A stretch of DNA of 21,415 nucleotides from a virus, in IMG/VR virus record IMGVR_UViG_3300047386_000329, positions 1 through 21,415 of that record, one strand, 5' to 3'. Every line of letters starts with the position of its first letter. Positions within the stretch are counted from its first letter, which is position 1. Below the pieces are notes generated by a model. It was given only the letters and a program-made list of their open reading frames with translations, did no database searches and was not told the DNA's origin. Positions 12,320 to 19,739 of the stretch are shown here, piece by piece. Both the position numbers and the translations under genes were made by a program.

Positions 12320-12979
12320 ATGAATTACACATATAGAGTAGACACGCTTATCCCCAAGTCCGAGTTCATGTCCGTCACCTACATGTCAGACGGATACCCA
12401 GACTACCGCAGGAACTTCAACCCGACCGATTTCTCAAAGGATTCGCTCACCAAGATGGTCGAGGGTTTTGCGCCAGTCGTCGTGGACTTCTGGGAGCGTC
12501 AGGATAGCCACCCAGATGAGGTGTCGTTCACAGGCGGGTCAGGTGCGGCAGAGGCTCCCGTCACGCAGGAGATTGACCCAAGTCATGTGCCGGTCATCGA
12601 GCCCGAGCCTGAGTACAATCCATTCACGCAGTACATAACGCTGGACATGATTGAAGACCCAATGCAGGAGACGGTTGGCTGGACTATAACCGACATGACT
12701 GCAGAGGAGCAGGCGCAATACCTAGAGGATTGGCGACAAGGCACTTATGTGAGCATGGTGCAGTTCCGGTTGGCGCTCGCCGAGAAGGAGGTCCTCAAGA
12801 GGGTCTCTGAATCAATAACCAACAGGGAAGGCGATGGCGACCCGACCACGGAGATAATGTGGACAGCCGACGCGCACGTCGCACGGAATTCTGATTGGGC
12901 AAAAACAGAGCTTGGTTTTGACGAAGCGGATATGGATGAATTCTTTAAGTTAGCTCTCACGATGCCCATCGCGCTGTAA
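12320..12979 (+). CDS. Tail-associated protein, two-domain, function uncertain
   Basis: This 219-residue protein starts at ATG 12320. The N-terminal domain (YRVDTLIPKSEFMSVTYMSD, GYPDYRRNFNPTDFSKDSLT) is found with fibre genes of marine-type phages, in my recollection without a known function. The C-terminal part, TYVSMVQFRLALAEKEVLKR VSESI and FDEADMDEFFKLALTM, resembles the C-terminal helical domain of phage tail proteins reading SxxQARLAL--agLLd-V, with D-LF--A. The linker is acidic and Pro-rich (EPEPEYNPF). It could be a tail fibre chaperone or a virion component; I cannot decide. It precedes the lipoprotein gene with a 28-base gap. Confidence 0.6.
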   Translation: MNYTYRVDTLIPKSEFMSVTYMSDGYPDYRRNFNPTDFSKDSLTKMVEGFAPVVVDFWERQDSHPDEVSFTGGSGAAEAPVTQEIDPSHVPVIEPEPEYNPFTQYITLDMIEDPMQETVGWTITDMTAEEQAQYLEDWRQGTYVSMVQFRLALAEKEVLKRVSESITNREGDGDPTTEIMWTADAHVARNSDWAKTELGFDEADMDEFFKLALTMPIAL

Positions 12980-13007
12980 GAGATAGGCCAACCACAGGGG
13001 AAAGGTA

Positions 13008-13883
13008 ATGACAGGAAGTATGAAGATTGCTGCAGGGATTGCTGCGGTATCTATTTTGGCTGGCTGTGCCACATCCAAAGGCAATCAACGCCATGCTCAG
13101 CATTCGGCTGACCAGATAAAGATGGTTGCTGTACAGAGAGAGGCGCGATTACAGGAGGCGCAGGCTGAATCAGCCACTCAGGTAGCCCTTGTTCAGGCTC
13201 TCTCAGAGGTCGCTAAGTCTAACCCTGACCATGCCCCAGCCGTAACTGTAGCGTTAGCTGTAATTGGCGTGAGGGGTTCTGAGGGGACCTCTAAGGATGC
13301 TCCTATTATTGGCCTTCAGCAGCAGAGAAACGAGGCTCTAGAGTGGACTAAGGCGCTGGCCCCAACGCTAGGTAATCTTGCAAGCGGCCTAGGTGTAGCG
13401 GCAATACAGGCCAATGTGACTAAGAAACAGGCTGAGATTACGCGAGATATCCAGATCAATGACGCTAATAGTGACGTTGCCATTGTTCAGGCGGTTGCCG
13501 GGTTAGGTACTGCTGCTGCTAACAACAGCGGTATTACTGCTGGCGGCGATGTTTACCAGGTTCAAGACCAGGGGGTCATTGATCAATCAACCGACAGTAG
13601 CACTACAACTACGAATGAAACCACGTATACTGCCTCAGAAGAGGCGTTTATAAACACTGGCGTGAATGATTTCTCAGATAGAATTATTGAATTCGAGGGT
13701 TCTGCAATGACCATTCAGGACCTGATTTCTTTGCTTGACACACAAGGCGCTTCATACTCCATTGACTTAGATGGTGATGGAACCCCCGATTATACAGGTG
13801 GTGATGGTGGAACGGAGACCGTTTACGTTAACTGTAACGATCCCCAGTTCAGCCCAATGCCTCCGGTTTGCACAGGAGCTTAA
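13008..13883 (+). CDS. Phage lipoprotein with calcium-loop motif
   Basis: This 291-residue protein begins with a lipoprotein signal peptide: basic start, hydrophobic IAAGIAAVSILAGC and lipobox L17-A-G-C20. ATG 13008 follows AGGGGAAAGG; ATG 13020 is an in-frame alternative giving a 16-residue signal. After the Cys comes a long Ala/Gln-rich helical part (QREARLQEAQAESATQVALV), a Ser/Thr-rich linker (STDSSTTTTNETTY) and a C-terminal domain with DLDGDGTPD (253-261), a DxDxDGxxD calcium-binding loop, and a Cys pair near the end. It lacks a visible late membrane helix. As part of a tail operon it may be a spanin-like, superinfection-exclusion or virion lipoprotein; the sequence does not decide. Confidence 0.75.
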   Translation: MTGSMKIAAGIAAVSILAGCATSKGNQRHAQHSADQIKMVAVQREARLQEAQAESATQVALVQALSEVAKSNPDHAPAVTVALAVIGVRGSEGTSKDAPIIGLQQQRNEALEWTKALAPTLGNLASGLGVAAIQANVTKKQAEITRDIQINDANSDVAIVQAVAGLGTAAANNSGITAGGDVYQVQDQGVIDQSTDSSTTTTNETTYTASEEAFINTGVNDFSDRIIEFEGSAMTIQDLISLLDTQGASYSIDLDGDGTPDYTGGDGGTETVYVNCNDPQFSPMPPVCTGA

Positions 13884-13884
13884 C

Positions 13885-14544
13885 ATGCCAACGCCAACTA
13901 AAAACTATTCCTTGACCAAGCCCGATGTGGGCGGATCAGAAAACGAATGGGGCGGATACCTTAATGGTGACCTAGATCAAATTGATGCTCTTCTTGGTGG
14001 AGATGAGCCTGTAAACGGCATTAATATCGAATCAGGAACCATTGATGGTGGCTCAATTACCGGTGAGATCGGCAACGCAGACCCAGATAATCCGACCACA
14101 ATCAACCCAGAGACGGTAATAAGCGGAAAGGTTAAGAGACTTGTCGGCCTCGATGACCCTGACGGCGTCATTGAAAACTGCGATGTCGAGGCGCGTAACC
14201 TAACTGTAGAGAACGGCGTCACTGAGACTCAGTACACCTTCGGCTCTGGAAACAATGCCGATGTTTTGGGTTCGAAAAGCTCAGTTCAGTACATGCCAAT
14301 TGTTGACCCGGCGCAGACTATCAAGCTCACTATGGACTACGGTCACTCTGTAACGCTGGTGCTCAACTGGACAGACCCGAGCAACCCTCCTGCTATATCC
14401 TGGGAGCCTCAGAATGCGACCCTGCTGTGGGTAGGCGGAGGTTCTCCTAATATTAACGAAGGCAAGAACGTCATTCAGTTCTGGTGCATGGACTTTGGCA
14501 CTGGTAGAACTATCTGCGGGGCCTACACGGGAGTCGTCTCTTGA
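13885..14544 (+). CDS. Tail fibre-type protein
   Basis: This 219-residue protein starts at ATG 13885 with CAGGAG just upstream; the in-frame start at 13771 lies inside the lipoprotein gene. The N-terminus TKNYSLTKPDVGGSENEWGG, YLNGDLDQIDALLGG, then ESGTIDGGSITGEIG is a widespread phage fibre motif (NY-L-KP--G-s-dtWG--lN-n-d-iD). The middle is a series of polar strands, and the C-terminus LTMDYGHSVTLVLNWTDPSN, then WVGGGSPNINEGKNVIQFWC is a typical closing beta-domain. The stop overlaps the TTG start of the next gene. It probably forms a trimeric spike or fibre part together with the following glycine-rich protein. Confidence 0.75.
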   Translation: MPTPTKNYSLTKPDVGGSENEWGGYLNGDLDQIDALLGGDEPVNGINIESGTIDGGSITGEIGNADPDNPTTINPETVISGKVKRLVGLDDPDGVIENCDVEARNLTVENGVTETQYTFGSGNNADVLGSKSSVQYMPIVDPAQTIKLTMDYGHSVTLVLNWTDPSNPPAISWEPQNATLLWVGGGSPNINEGKNVIQFWCMDFGTGRTICGAYTGVVS

Positions 14545-15434
14545 TTCGACCCAAGCTACTGACAGCCACCGGCGACCCCGATATCTACATTGGGGAGAGG
14601 GAGTATATTTCTGGCCCTGGAACCTACTCGTTTAAGGTGCCCTTGTCTGTGACGCGCATTCATGCCTGCTGTATAGGTGGCGGGGCTCAGGGTGCAGCAC
14701 AGAGTAATAGCTACCAGGAAGATTGGGATGGCGGCGGTGGCGGCGGTCTCGGATGGGCCAACAACATTGAGGTCGAACCGGGGGAAGAGCTTACTATTCA
14801 AGTCGGAGGCACAGTCGGCATTAACGGCGCAAACGCCAACGATGGCGACTCTTTCATCAAGCGAGGCGATGACATCCTCGTTGCTGGACATGCCCCCGGC
14901 AATACCTATGGAAACTTTATTAATGGCGGCACGTTCGTTGGAGACGGCGGTGGCGAAGGCGGCCGCGGTGCAGGAAACAGCACTTGGACGGGTGAAAATG
15001 GCACCCGTTATGTGAAGAACAAAGGCTCTGGCGGCGGTGCTGGCGGCTACACCGGTAACGGCGGAAACGGCTCGATTTATGGCGGAGAAAACGCGGGGAC
15101 CGGAGGCGCTGGATCAGGTGGAGTCTCAAGGAACAACGATTGGAACGGCAACTTCACCCAAAGCGCGGTCGGCTCGAGAGGCGGCGGCACTGGCATTCTA
15201 GGAGCGGGTGCGAGCGGTGCTGCACCAAGACCTAGTGCGGTTGAGTTCTGGAGTAGCGCACCGCAGCAACCCGGATTCCCCGGATCTGGCGGCGACAAGA
15301 TGGAGTTCGGTGCCGGTGGTGCTGGTGAGAAAGATGGCTGGGACGGATCCGATAATACTCAGGCTGGTCACGGCGCAGTGAGAATTATCTGGGGCAACCA
15401 GTTCAGCTACCCCAACAATGCGGATGTAAAGTAA
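14541..15434 (+). CDS. Second glycine-rich tail protein
   Basis: This 297-residue protein starts with TTG 14541, overlapping the previous stop (TTGA) with GGGAG about seven bases upstream. It has a short N-terminal lead and YSFKVPLSVTRIHACCIGGG as entry strand into a Gly/Asn-rich domain (GGGGGGLGWANNIEVEPGEE; GGGAGGYTGNGGNGSIYGGE), closing with HGAVRIIWG. The fold type is the same as the protein at 11423, but it lacks the DFYG-type anchor motif, suggesting it is attached differently (for example through the 13885 protein). Alternation of Gly-rich loops suggests stacked polyglycine helices used for receptor binding in some phages; that is a family inference. Confidence 0.75.
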   Translation: MIRPKLLTATGDPDIYIGEREYISGPGTYSFKVPLSVTRIHACCIGGGAQGAAQSNSYQEDWDGGGGGGLGWANNIEVEPGEELTIQVGGTVGINGANANDGDSFIKRGDDILVAGHAPGNTYGNFINGGTFVGDGGGEGGRGAGNSTWTGENGTRYVKNKGSGGGAGGYTGNGGNGSIYGGENAGTGGAGSGGVSRNNDWNGNFTQSAVGSRGGGTGILGAGASGAAPRPSAVEFWSSAPQQPGFPGSGGDKMEFGAGGAGEKDGWDGSDNTQAGHGAVRIIWGNQFSYPNNADVK

Positions 15435-17044
15435 TGAAATATCTTCGTCTTTCAATTCCGATGGGTATTAGGTGGCACGGTACTGGCTACCAAGCTGATA
15501 ACCGCTGGCACCGGGCTAACATGATGCGTTGGGACGATGGGGCTATGCTCCCAGTTGGTGGTTGGTTACCTTACGTGGATAACACAGGCTCACAAACAAG
15601 CATAGATAAAAGCAACGGAAGCATAAAAAACGCGCACAGCTGGTTTGGTAAGGCCGGAACCTCTTCAGACGGTGCTAGTTATTACATTGCTGCAGCTGTC
15701 CACTCCGGTGTTTATGTTTTTGACGGACTGGGGTCTCAGGTTGATGTAAGTCCCGCTGGGATTACACCTGGTGCAGATGCCCCGTACGTTAACAAGGGGT
15801 ATGGAGGAGGAAGATATGGGCCAGAGAGCGGTAATCCAGTAGAAGCTATTAGTTACTACGGCACACCACGACAAACTGAAAATCAAAGCAAGATACCAGC
15901 TACAACATGGGCACTAGATAATTACGGTGAATGGCTAATAGGAGTGTCTACTGCCGATAGAAGACTATGGAAATGGGTGCCAGGAACCACAGAAATGGAG
16001 TTGGTCTCTGGAGCTCCTAATTGCATGTCAATGGTAGCAACAGAAGAAAGGTTTATCTTTGCTTTAAGCGCCGAGGATTCTACAGGCGCGTTAAATGTTA
16101 GGCGTATTGCTTGGTGCGACAGAGAAGATCCAGAGGTATGGGAAGCGACTTCTGTTAACGAGGCAGGCGGATTCGAGCTTCAGACAGATGGAGCCATTCG
16201 GTGCGGTATTCGCGTCAGAGGCAGGACGTTAATTATCACTACGACTGATGCTCACGTAGCTCAATATGCCGGTCCGCCCCTCGTGTTCGGATTTCAACAG
16301 GTAGGTAAAAACTGCGGAATCATATCTGATCGTGCTGCTGCCTCCACGGGTGCCGGCGCGTTCTGGATGGGAAATAACGACTTCTATTTTTATGACGGCT
16401 CTGCAGTAAGAGAGCTCCCATGTGAGGTTCACGATTACGTGTTTAGGTTTATCAGCCGGTCTTACTCCAGCAATACATACGCTGTCGCCAACGCTGCAAA
16501 CAATGAGATATGGTGGTTTTATACCTCTTCGGCTGCTGAGGCAGAGCTCAACGACGAGGGAGCTCTAATGGCATATAACGACAGATATGTAAGCTATGAC
16601 TACAAGCAGAATATATGGTCTTTCGGTGAAATAGAACGCATGGCAGGGGTTGATTCAGGTATTTTTGATGATCCTATATGGATAGATAGTGATAACAACT
16701 TCTGGCGACATGAGCTAAAGGCTCAAACCCATAACGGGTCTGTGCCCTGGGCTGAAACTGGTCCTCTTTCCTTGGGGGATGGAGATCAAATCATTAAGGC
16801 TGTTCAGGTTTTAACCGATTCAATACCAGAAAACAGAGTCAACTTAGAGTTCAAGACTCGCTTTGAGCCGCAAGGCGAAGAGAGGGCGTACGGACCTTAT
16901 GAGGTGAAGCCTAAGACAGATGTTAGGTTTACTGGTCGCCAGGTCAGGATGAGGGTTAACGCCATTGAGGACGATACATCTACTAACTACGATTACAGAA
17001 TAGGTGATATGCGCCTTATGGTCACACCTGGGGGTAGGCGATGA
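15434..17044 (+). CDS. Tail nozzle/stabilisation-type protein
   Basis: This 536-residue protein starts at ATG 15434 overlapping the previous TAA. It shows the pattern of a common short-tailed phage structural protein: ATTWALDNYGEWLIGVSTAD RRLWKW, IAWCDREDPEVWEATSVNEA GGFEL, TLIITTTDAHVAQYAGPPLV FGFQQV, GAFWMGNNDFYFYDGSAVRE LPC, and NEIWWFYTSS. These beta-propeller-like WxxxD/E and YdG motifs fit the nozzle or stabilisation protein that closes the tail tube. The length is typical. Its DNA base composition is visibly more A/T-rich than that of the fibre region before it. It precedes a short coiled-coil protein with a four-base overlap. Confidence 0.7.
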   Translation: MKYLRLSIPMGIRWHGTGYQADNRWHRANMMRWDDGAMLPVGGWLPYVDNTGSQTSIDKSNGSIKNAHSWFGKAGTSSDGASYYIAAAVHSGVYVFDGLGSQVDVSPAGITPGADAPYVNKGYGGGRYGPESGNPVEAISYYGTPRQTENQSKIPATTWALDNYGEWLIGVSTADRRLWKWVPGTTEMELVSGAPNCMSMVATEERFIFALSAEDSTGALNVRRIAWCDREDPEVWEATSVNEAGGFELQTDGAIRCGIRVRGRTLIITTTDAHVAQYAGPPLVFGFQQVGKNCGIISDRAAASTGAGAFWMGNNDFYFYDGSAVRELPCEVHDYVFRFISRSYSSNTYAVANAANNEIWWFYTSSAAEAELNDEGALMAYNDRYVSYDYKQNIWSFGEIERMAGVDSGIFDDPIWIDSDNNFWRHELKAQTHNGSVPWAETGPLSLGDGDQIIKAVQVLTDSIPENRVNLEFKTRFEPQGEERAYGPYEVKPKTDVRFTGRQVRMRVNAIEDDTSTNYDYRIGDMRLMVTPGGRR

Positions 17045-17226
17045 GCAAGTCAGATAGGTTTGATTTTATTAAAGACAATCCAGAGCCTCCGCCGCCTTAT
17101 TCAGGCGACACCCAGCTTTGGGCAGAAGACCTGGACAACTACCTTCGTAGACGATTTCAGCAGATGGAAGATCGCATGAAGAACCTTGAGGCCTTCATGA
17201 GGACCAAAATGAATGGAAGCGATTGA
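17041..17226 (+). CDS. Short coiled-coil phage protein
   Basis: This 61-residue protein starts at ATG 17041 (ATGA overlap). It has a Pro-rich stretch NPEPPPPYSGDTQLWAEDLD and a short helix YLRRRFQQMEDRMKNLEAFM typical of coiled coils. The last 14 bases overlap the next gene. Proteins of this size and design are common after nozzle genes; no function is established by the sequence. Confidence 0.65.
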   Translation: MSKSDRFDFIKDNPEPPPPYSGDTQLWAEDLDNYLRRRFQQMEDRMKNLEAFMRTKMNGSD

Positions 17227-17596
17227 TCTCCATAAAGAGGTGTTGCGCGTTAGGCCTTTTTTGGAGCCTGCGCTTGCTTACGGTGGTGATACACATAGCT
17301 ATGTTCACATTGTTAACGGTGTTATTAGCGGCCAGTTTCATCTTTGGCCTACTGAAAACTCGGCTTTGGTGACAGAGATACATGATTACCCCAACAAGAG
17401 GTTGCTGCACATATTTCTTGCTGGTGGTGATCTTAATGAAATAAAGAATCTGCACGGTGATGTTGTACAATTTGCCAAATCTATTGGAGCTGTAGGGTTA
17501 TCACTAACAGGCAGACCTGGGTGGATAAAGGCGTTATCAGATCTAGGTTTTGGTGACAAAGGATTACGTTACGTTATAAAGGAGTTTGATAAATGA
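17213..17596 (+). CDS. GNAT-fold-like phage protein
   Basis: This 127-residue protein starts at ATG 17213. The pattern ISGQFHLWPTENSALVTEIH DYPNKRLLHIFLAGGDLNEI, then VQFAKSIGAVGLSLTGRPGW IKALSDLGF is found in a phage family reading AVVTEi-eYPrkr-LhlwLAGGdL, with the GR-GW--vL---Gf end, which structure searches usually place in the GNAT acyltransferase fold. No clear acetyl-CoA pyrophosphate loop (R/Q-x-x-G-x-G/A) is seen, so it may be structural. It lies between the coiled-coil protein and the ejection-type proteins, overlapping both. Confidence 0.65.
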   Translation: MEAIDLHKEVLRVRPFLEPALAYGGDTHSYVHIVNGVISGQFHLWPTENSALVTEIHDYPNKRLLHIFLAGGDLNEIKNLHGDVVQFAKSIGAVGLSLTGRPGWIKALSDLGFGDKGLRYVIKEFDK

Positions 17597-18090
17597 GCAG
17601 CGGCGGAAAGGGAGATAGTCAAAGCACGTCATTAGATCCAGAGCTGAAATCTAGGCTCATAAAGACGTTTGACCAGGGAGCTAAGTTATCTAGAACTGCT
17701 CCTCTTAATTACACTGGACTAACAATGGCTGCTCCTAGTGCTGCCACTCAGTCCTATATGAATCAAACCAACGATGCTGCCAACCTGCTTGGGTTGGGTA
17801 TGGCTGGAAACCCTACTGACGGGCTTCCAGAGGCGAAGACAGTGAACGGCATGACTGGCTACGCCGCAAACGACTTGTATCAAGATGAGATTGCCAGGCA
17901 GTGGGAGCAAAACCCACAAAAAGTAGGAAACCTGAATAGCTTGGTTCCTAACCTTATGCCAAATCCAAACCAGCCGCAAGGTGGTGGTCAAGGTATGCCA
18001 GGCTACCCCAATTTCCCTGGGTTTCCGGGGTTTCCACCGGGTTATAACTACACTGATATAGCCAACTTCTATAGAGGTAAAACACAATGA
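17593..18090 (+). CDS. Low-complexity virion protein, probable ejection component
   Basis: This 165-residue protein starts at ATG 17593 (ATGA overlap). It opens with SSGGKGDSQSTSLDPELKSR, followed by NYTGLTMAAPSAATQSYMNQ, a pattern seen at the start of internal virion protein genes, and ends with a Pro/Gly/Phe-rich tail (MPGYPNFPGFPGFPPGYNYT). There is no signal or membrane segment. It is coupled to the next, related low-complexity gene. Internal (ejection) protein is inferred from composition and position. Confidence 0.55.
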   Translation: MSSGGKGDSQSTSLDPELKSRLIKTFDQGAKLSRTAPLNYTGLTMAAPSAATQSYMNQTNDAANLLGLGMAGNPTDGLPEAKTVNGMTGYAANDLYQDEIARQWEQNPQKVGNLNSLVPNLMPNPNQPQGGGQGMPGYPNFPGFPGFPPGYNYTDIANFYRGKTQ

Positions 18091-19739
18091 GTGGCGGCGG
18101 AATGCAGAATGGGGCTAGCTCGCCAGGCGGCAAAGGCGGTCAGATGGGTGGCTCCCAGCTTAACGGCATGTCTCAGCAAATTACTGGACCGCAAGGTCCT
18201 ATGATGCAGCCCGATATGACTGGCGGCGGCGGTAAGGGCGGTCAGACTGGGGGCAACACTAAAGGCCCATACGGACCGGGTGAGGGTACTCCCGGTGTCG
18301 CTGTCACGCCAATGCCAAACATGACCGGCATGGTGTCACAAAAAGACAGCGCTCTTACTCAGGGCCTTGGCGGCATGGATCTTTCTATGGATTGGATGCA
18401 GAACGCCATGAATTATCAGGCCCCGCAGCTAGGAGGAGATTACAACGTGGGAGGCCTCGACGGGGACAAGTACCTCGGCAATATGGGGGCGGCAAGTGGC
18501 GGTGGTTACAATGCCTCGATGATGTCGGCCCCCGGCAAGGAGCTTTACGACTACGACCCCGCCCTTGCGCAGGCTCAGTCCTACAGCGCAGCTCAGCTGT
18601 CTGACAAGAACATCAATGACTACATGAACCCATACACTCAAAACGTCATCGATACCACGATGGGTGATCTCAATAAGGCACGTCAACAGGCGCTTAACTC
18701 TACAGGGGCAGCAGCTACGTCGGGTGGCGCATTTGGTGGAGACCGTCACGGCATAATGGAAGCTCAAAACAACGCTGATTATATGGATCAGGTTGCTCGA
18801 TCATCTGCTCAGCTGCGCAATCAGGGCTACCAAAACGCTCAGCAGGCAGCAATGGGTGATGTTAACGCGCTTAATCAGAGCTACCAGTCGAACGCAGGTA
18901 TGGCGCAGCAGTCTAACCTTGCAAACCAATCTGCAAATAACGCAAGAAGCCAGTTTGTCGGCAGCACAGCAAACTCTAACGCAATGCAAACTGCAGCGAA
19001 TAACCAATCTGCTTCTAACCAAGCGAAAGCACTCGGAGCACAGCTTAGCTCTCAGGCATCGATTGCGAACGCTAACAACAGAAACTCAATGCTCAGCCAA
19101 CTAATGGGATATGACAACGCGAACCAGCAGTTCAACGCTAGCATGGACTTTTCAAAAGATCAGTTCAACGCGGGTCAGGATCAACAGCAGTTTACAAACC
19201 AAATGAATGCTGCTAACCAGATGTATGGTATGGGCAACGACCGCTGGAATATGGGTCAAGATGCTATTAATAACCTAGGCCAAGTTGGAGGCCAGATTGA
19301 CGCCATTAACAACCAGTATCTTGGTCAAGGTTTTAACATGTTTAATGGAATGGCCAACTCTCCATTTGAGCAATATCAGTATGCTTTAGGCCCATTAGGT
19401 AGCTTAACTAGCGGCGGATCAACAACCACAAACACCCCCGGAACAAAGTCTATGCTAGGTAATGCAATGGGCATCGGGGGCGCGTTCTTGAAGTCAGACG
19501 CTCGCCTAAAAGAGAACATCAAAAAGGTAGCCACTATCAACGGCATCAACCTTTATGAGTGGGATTGGAATGAAACCGGCAAGCAGGTCGCTGGAGAGCA
19601 AGCCACCTTCGGCGTTATAGCCCAAGAGGTGCTCAACGACCGCCCTGATGCCATCCTAGAGGATTCTAACGGCTGGTTAGTAGTAGACTATGGTAAGCTG
19701 CCGGAAGTGTCTAGAACGGTAATGATGAGGAATCAGTAA
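18087..19739 (+). CDS. Probable ejection protein with C-terminal S74 chaperone domain
   Basis: This 550-residue protein has a Gly/Met/Pro-rich low-complexity N-terminus (1-110), then a helical, Asn/Gln/Ala-rich body. Residues 181-222 carry NPYTQNVIDTTMGDLNKARQ and AFGGDRHG, a pattern common in internal virion or DNA-injection proteins of short-tailed phages. The C-terminus begins S470-D471-A-R-L-K475-ENI and has FGVIAQEVLNDRPDAI: a peptidase S74-type chaperone, with the Ser/Lys pair at spacing five, but ending soon after without the usual long coiled helix. The combination of an ejection-type body and an S74 domain is unusual. Alternatives: a tail fibre with an Asn/Gln-rich shaft. Confidence 0.65.
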   Translation: MSGGGMQNGASSPGGKGGQMGGSQLNGMSQQITGPQGPMMQPDMTGGGGKGGQTGGNTKGPYGPGEGTPGVAVTPMPNMTGMVSQKDSALTQGLGGMDLSMDWMQNAMNYQAPQLGGDYNVGGLDGDKYLGNMGAASGGGYNASMMSAPGKELYDYDPALAQAQSYSAAQLSDKNINDYMNPYTQNVIDTTMGDLNKARQQALNSTGAAATSGGAFGGDRHGIMEAQNNADYMDQVARSSAQLRNQGYQNAQQAAMGDVNALNQSYQSNAGMAQQSNLANQSANNARSQFVGSTANSNAMQTAANNQSASNQAKALGAQLSSQASIANANNRNSMLSQLMGYDNANQQFNASMDFSKDQFNAGQDQQQFTNQMNAANQMYGMGNDRWNMGQDAINNLGQVGGQIDAINNQYLGQGFNMFNGMANSPFEQYQYALGPLGSLTSGGSTTTNTPGTKSMLGNAMGIGGAFLKSDARLKENIKKVATINGINLYEWDWNETGKQVAGEQATFGVIAQEVLNDRPDAILEDSNGWLVVDYGKLPEVSRTVMMRNQ

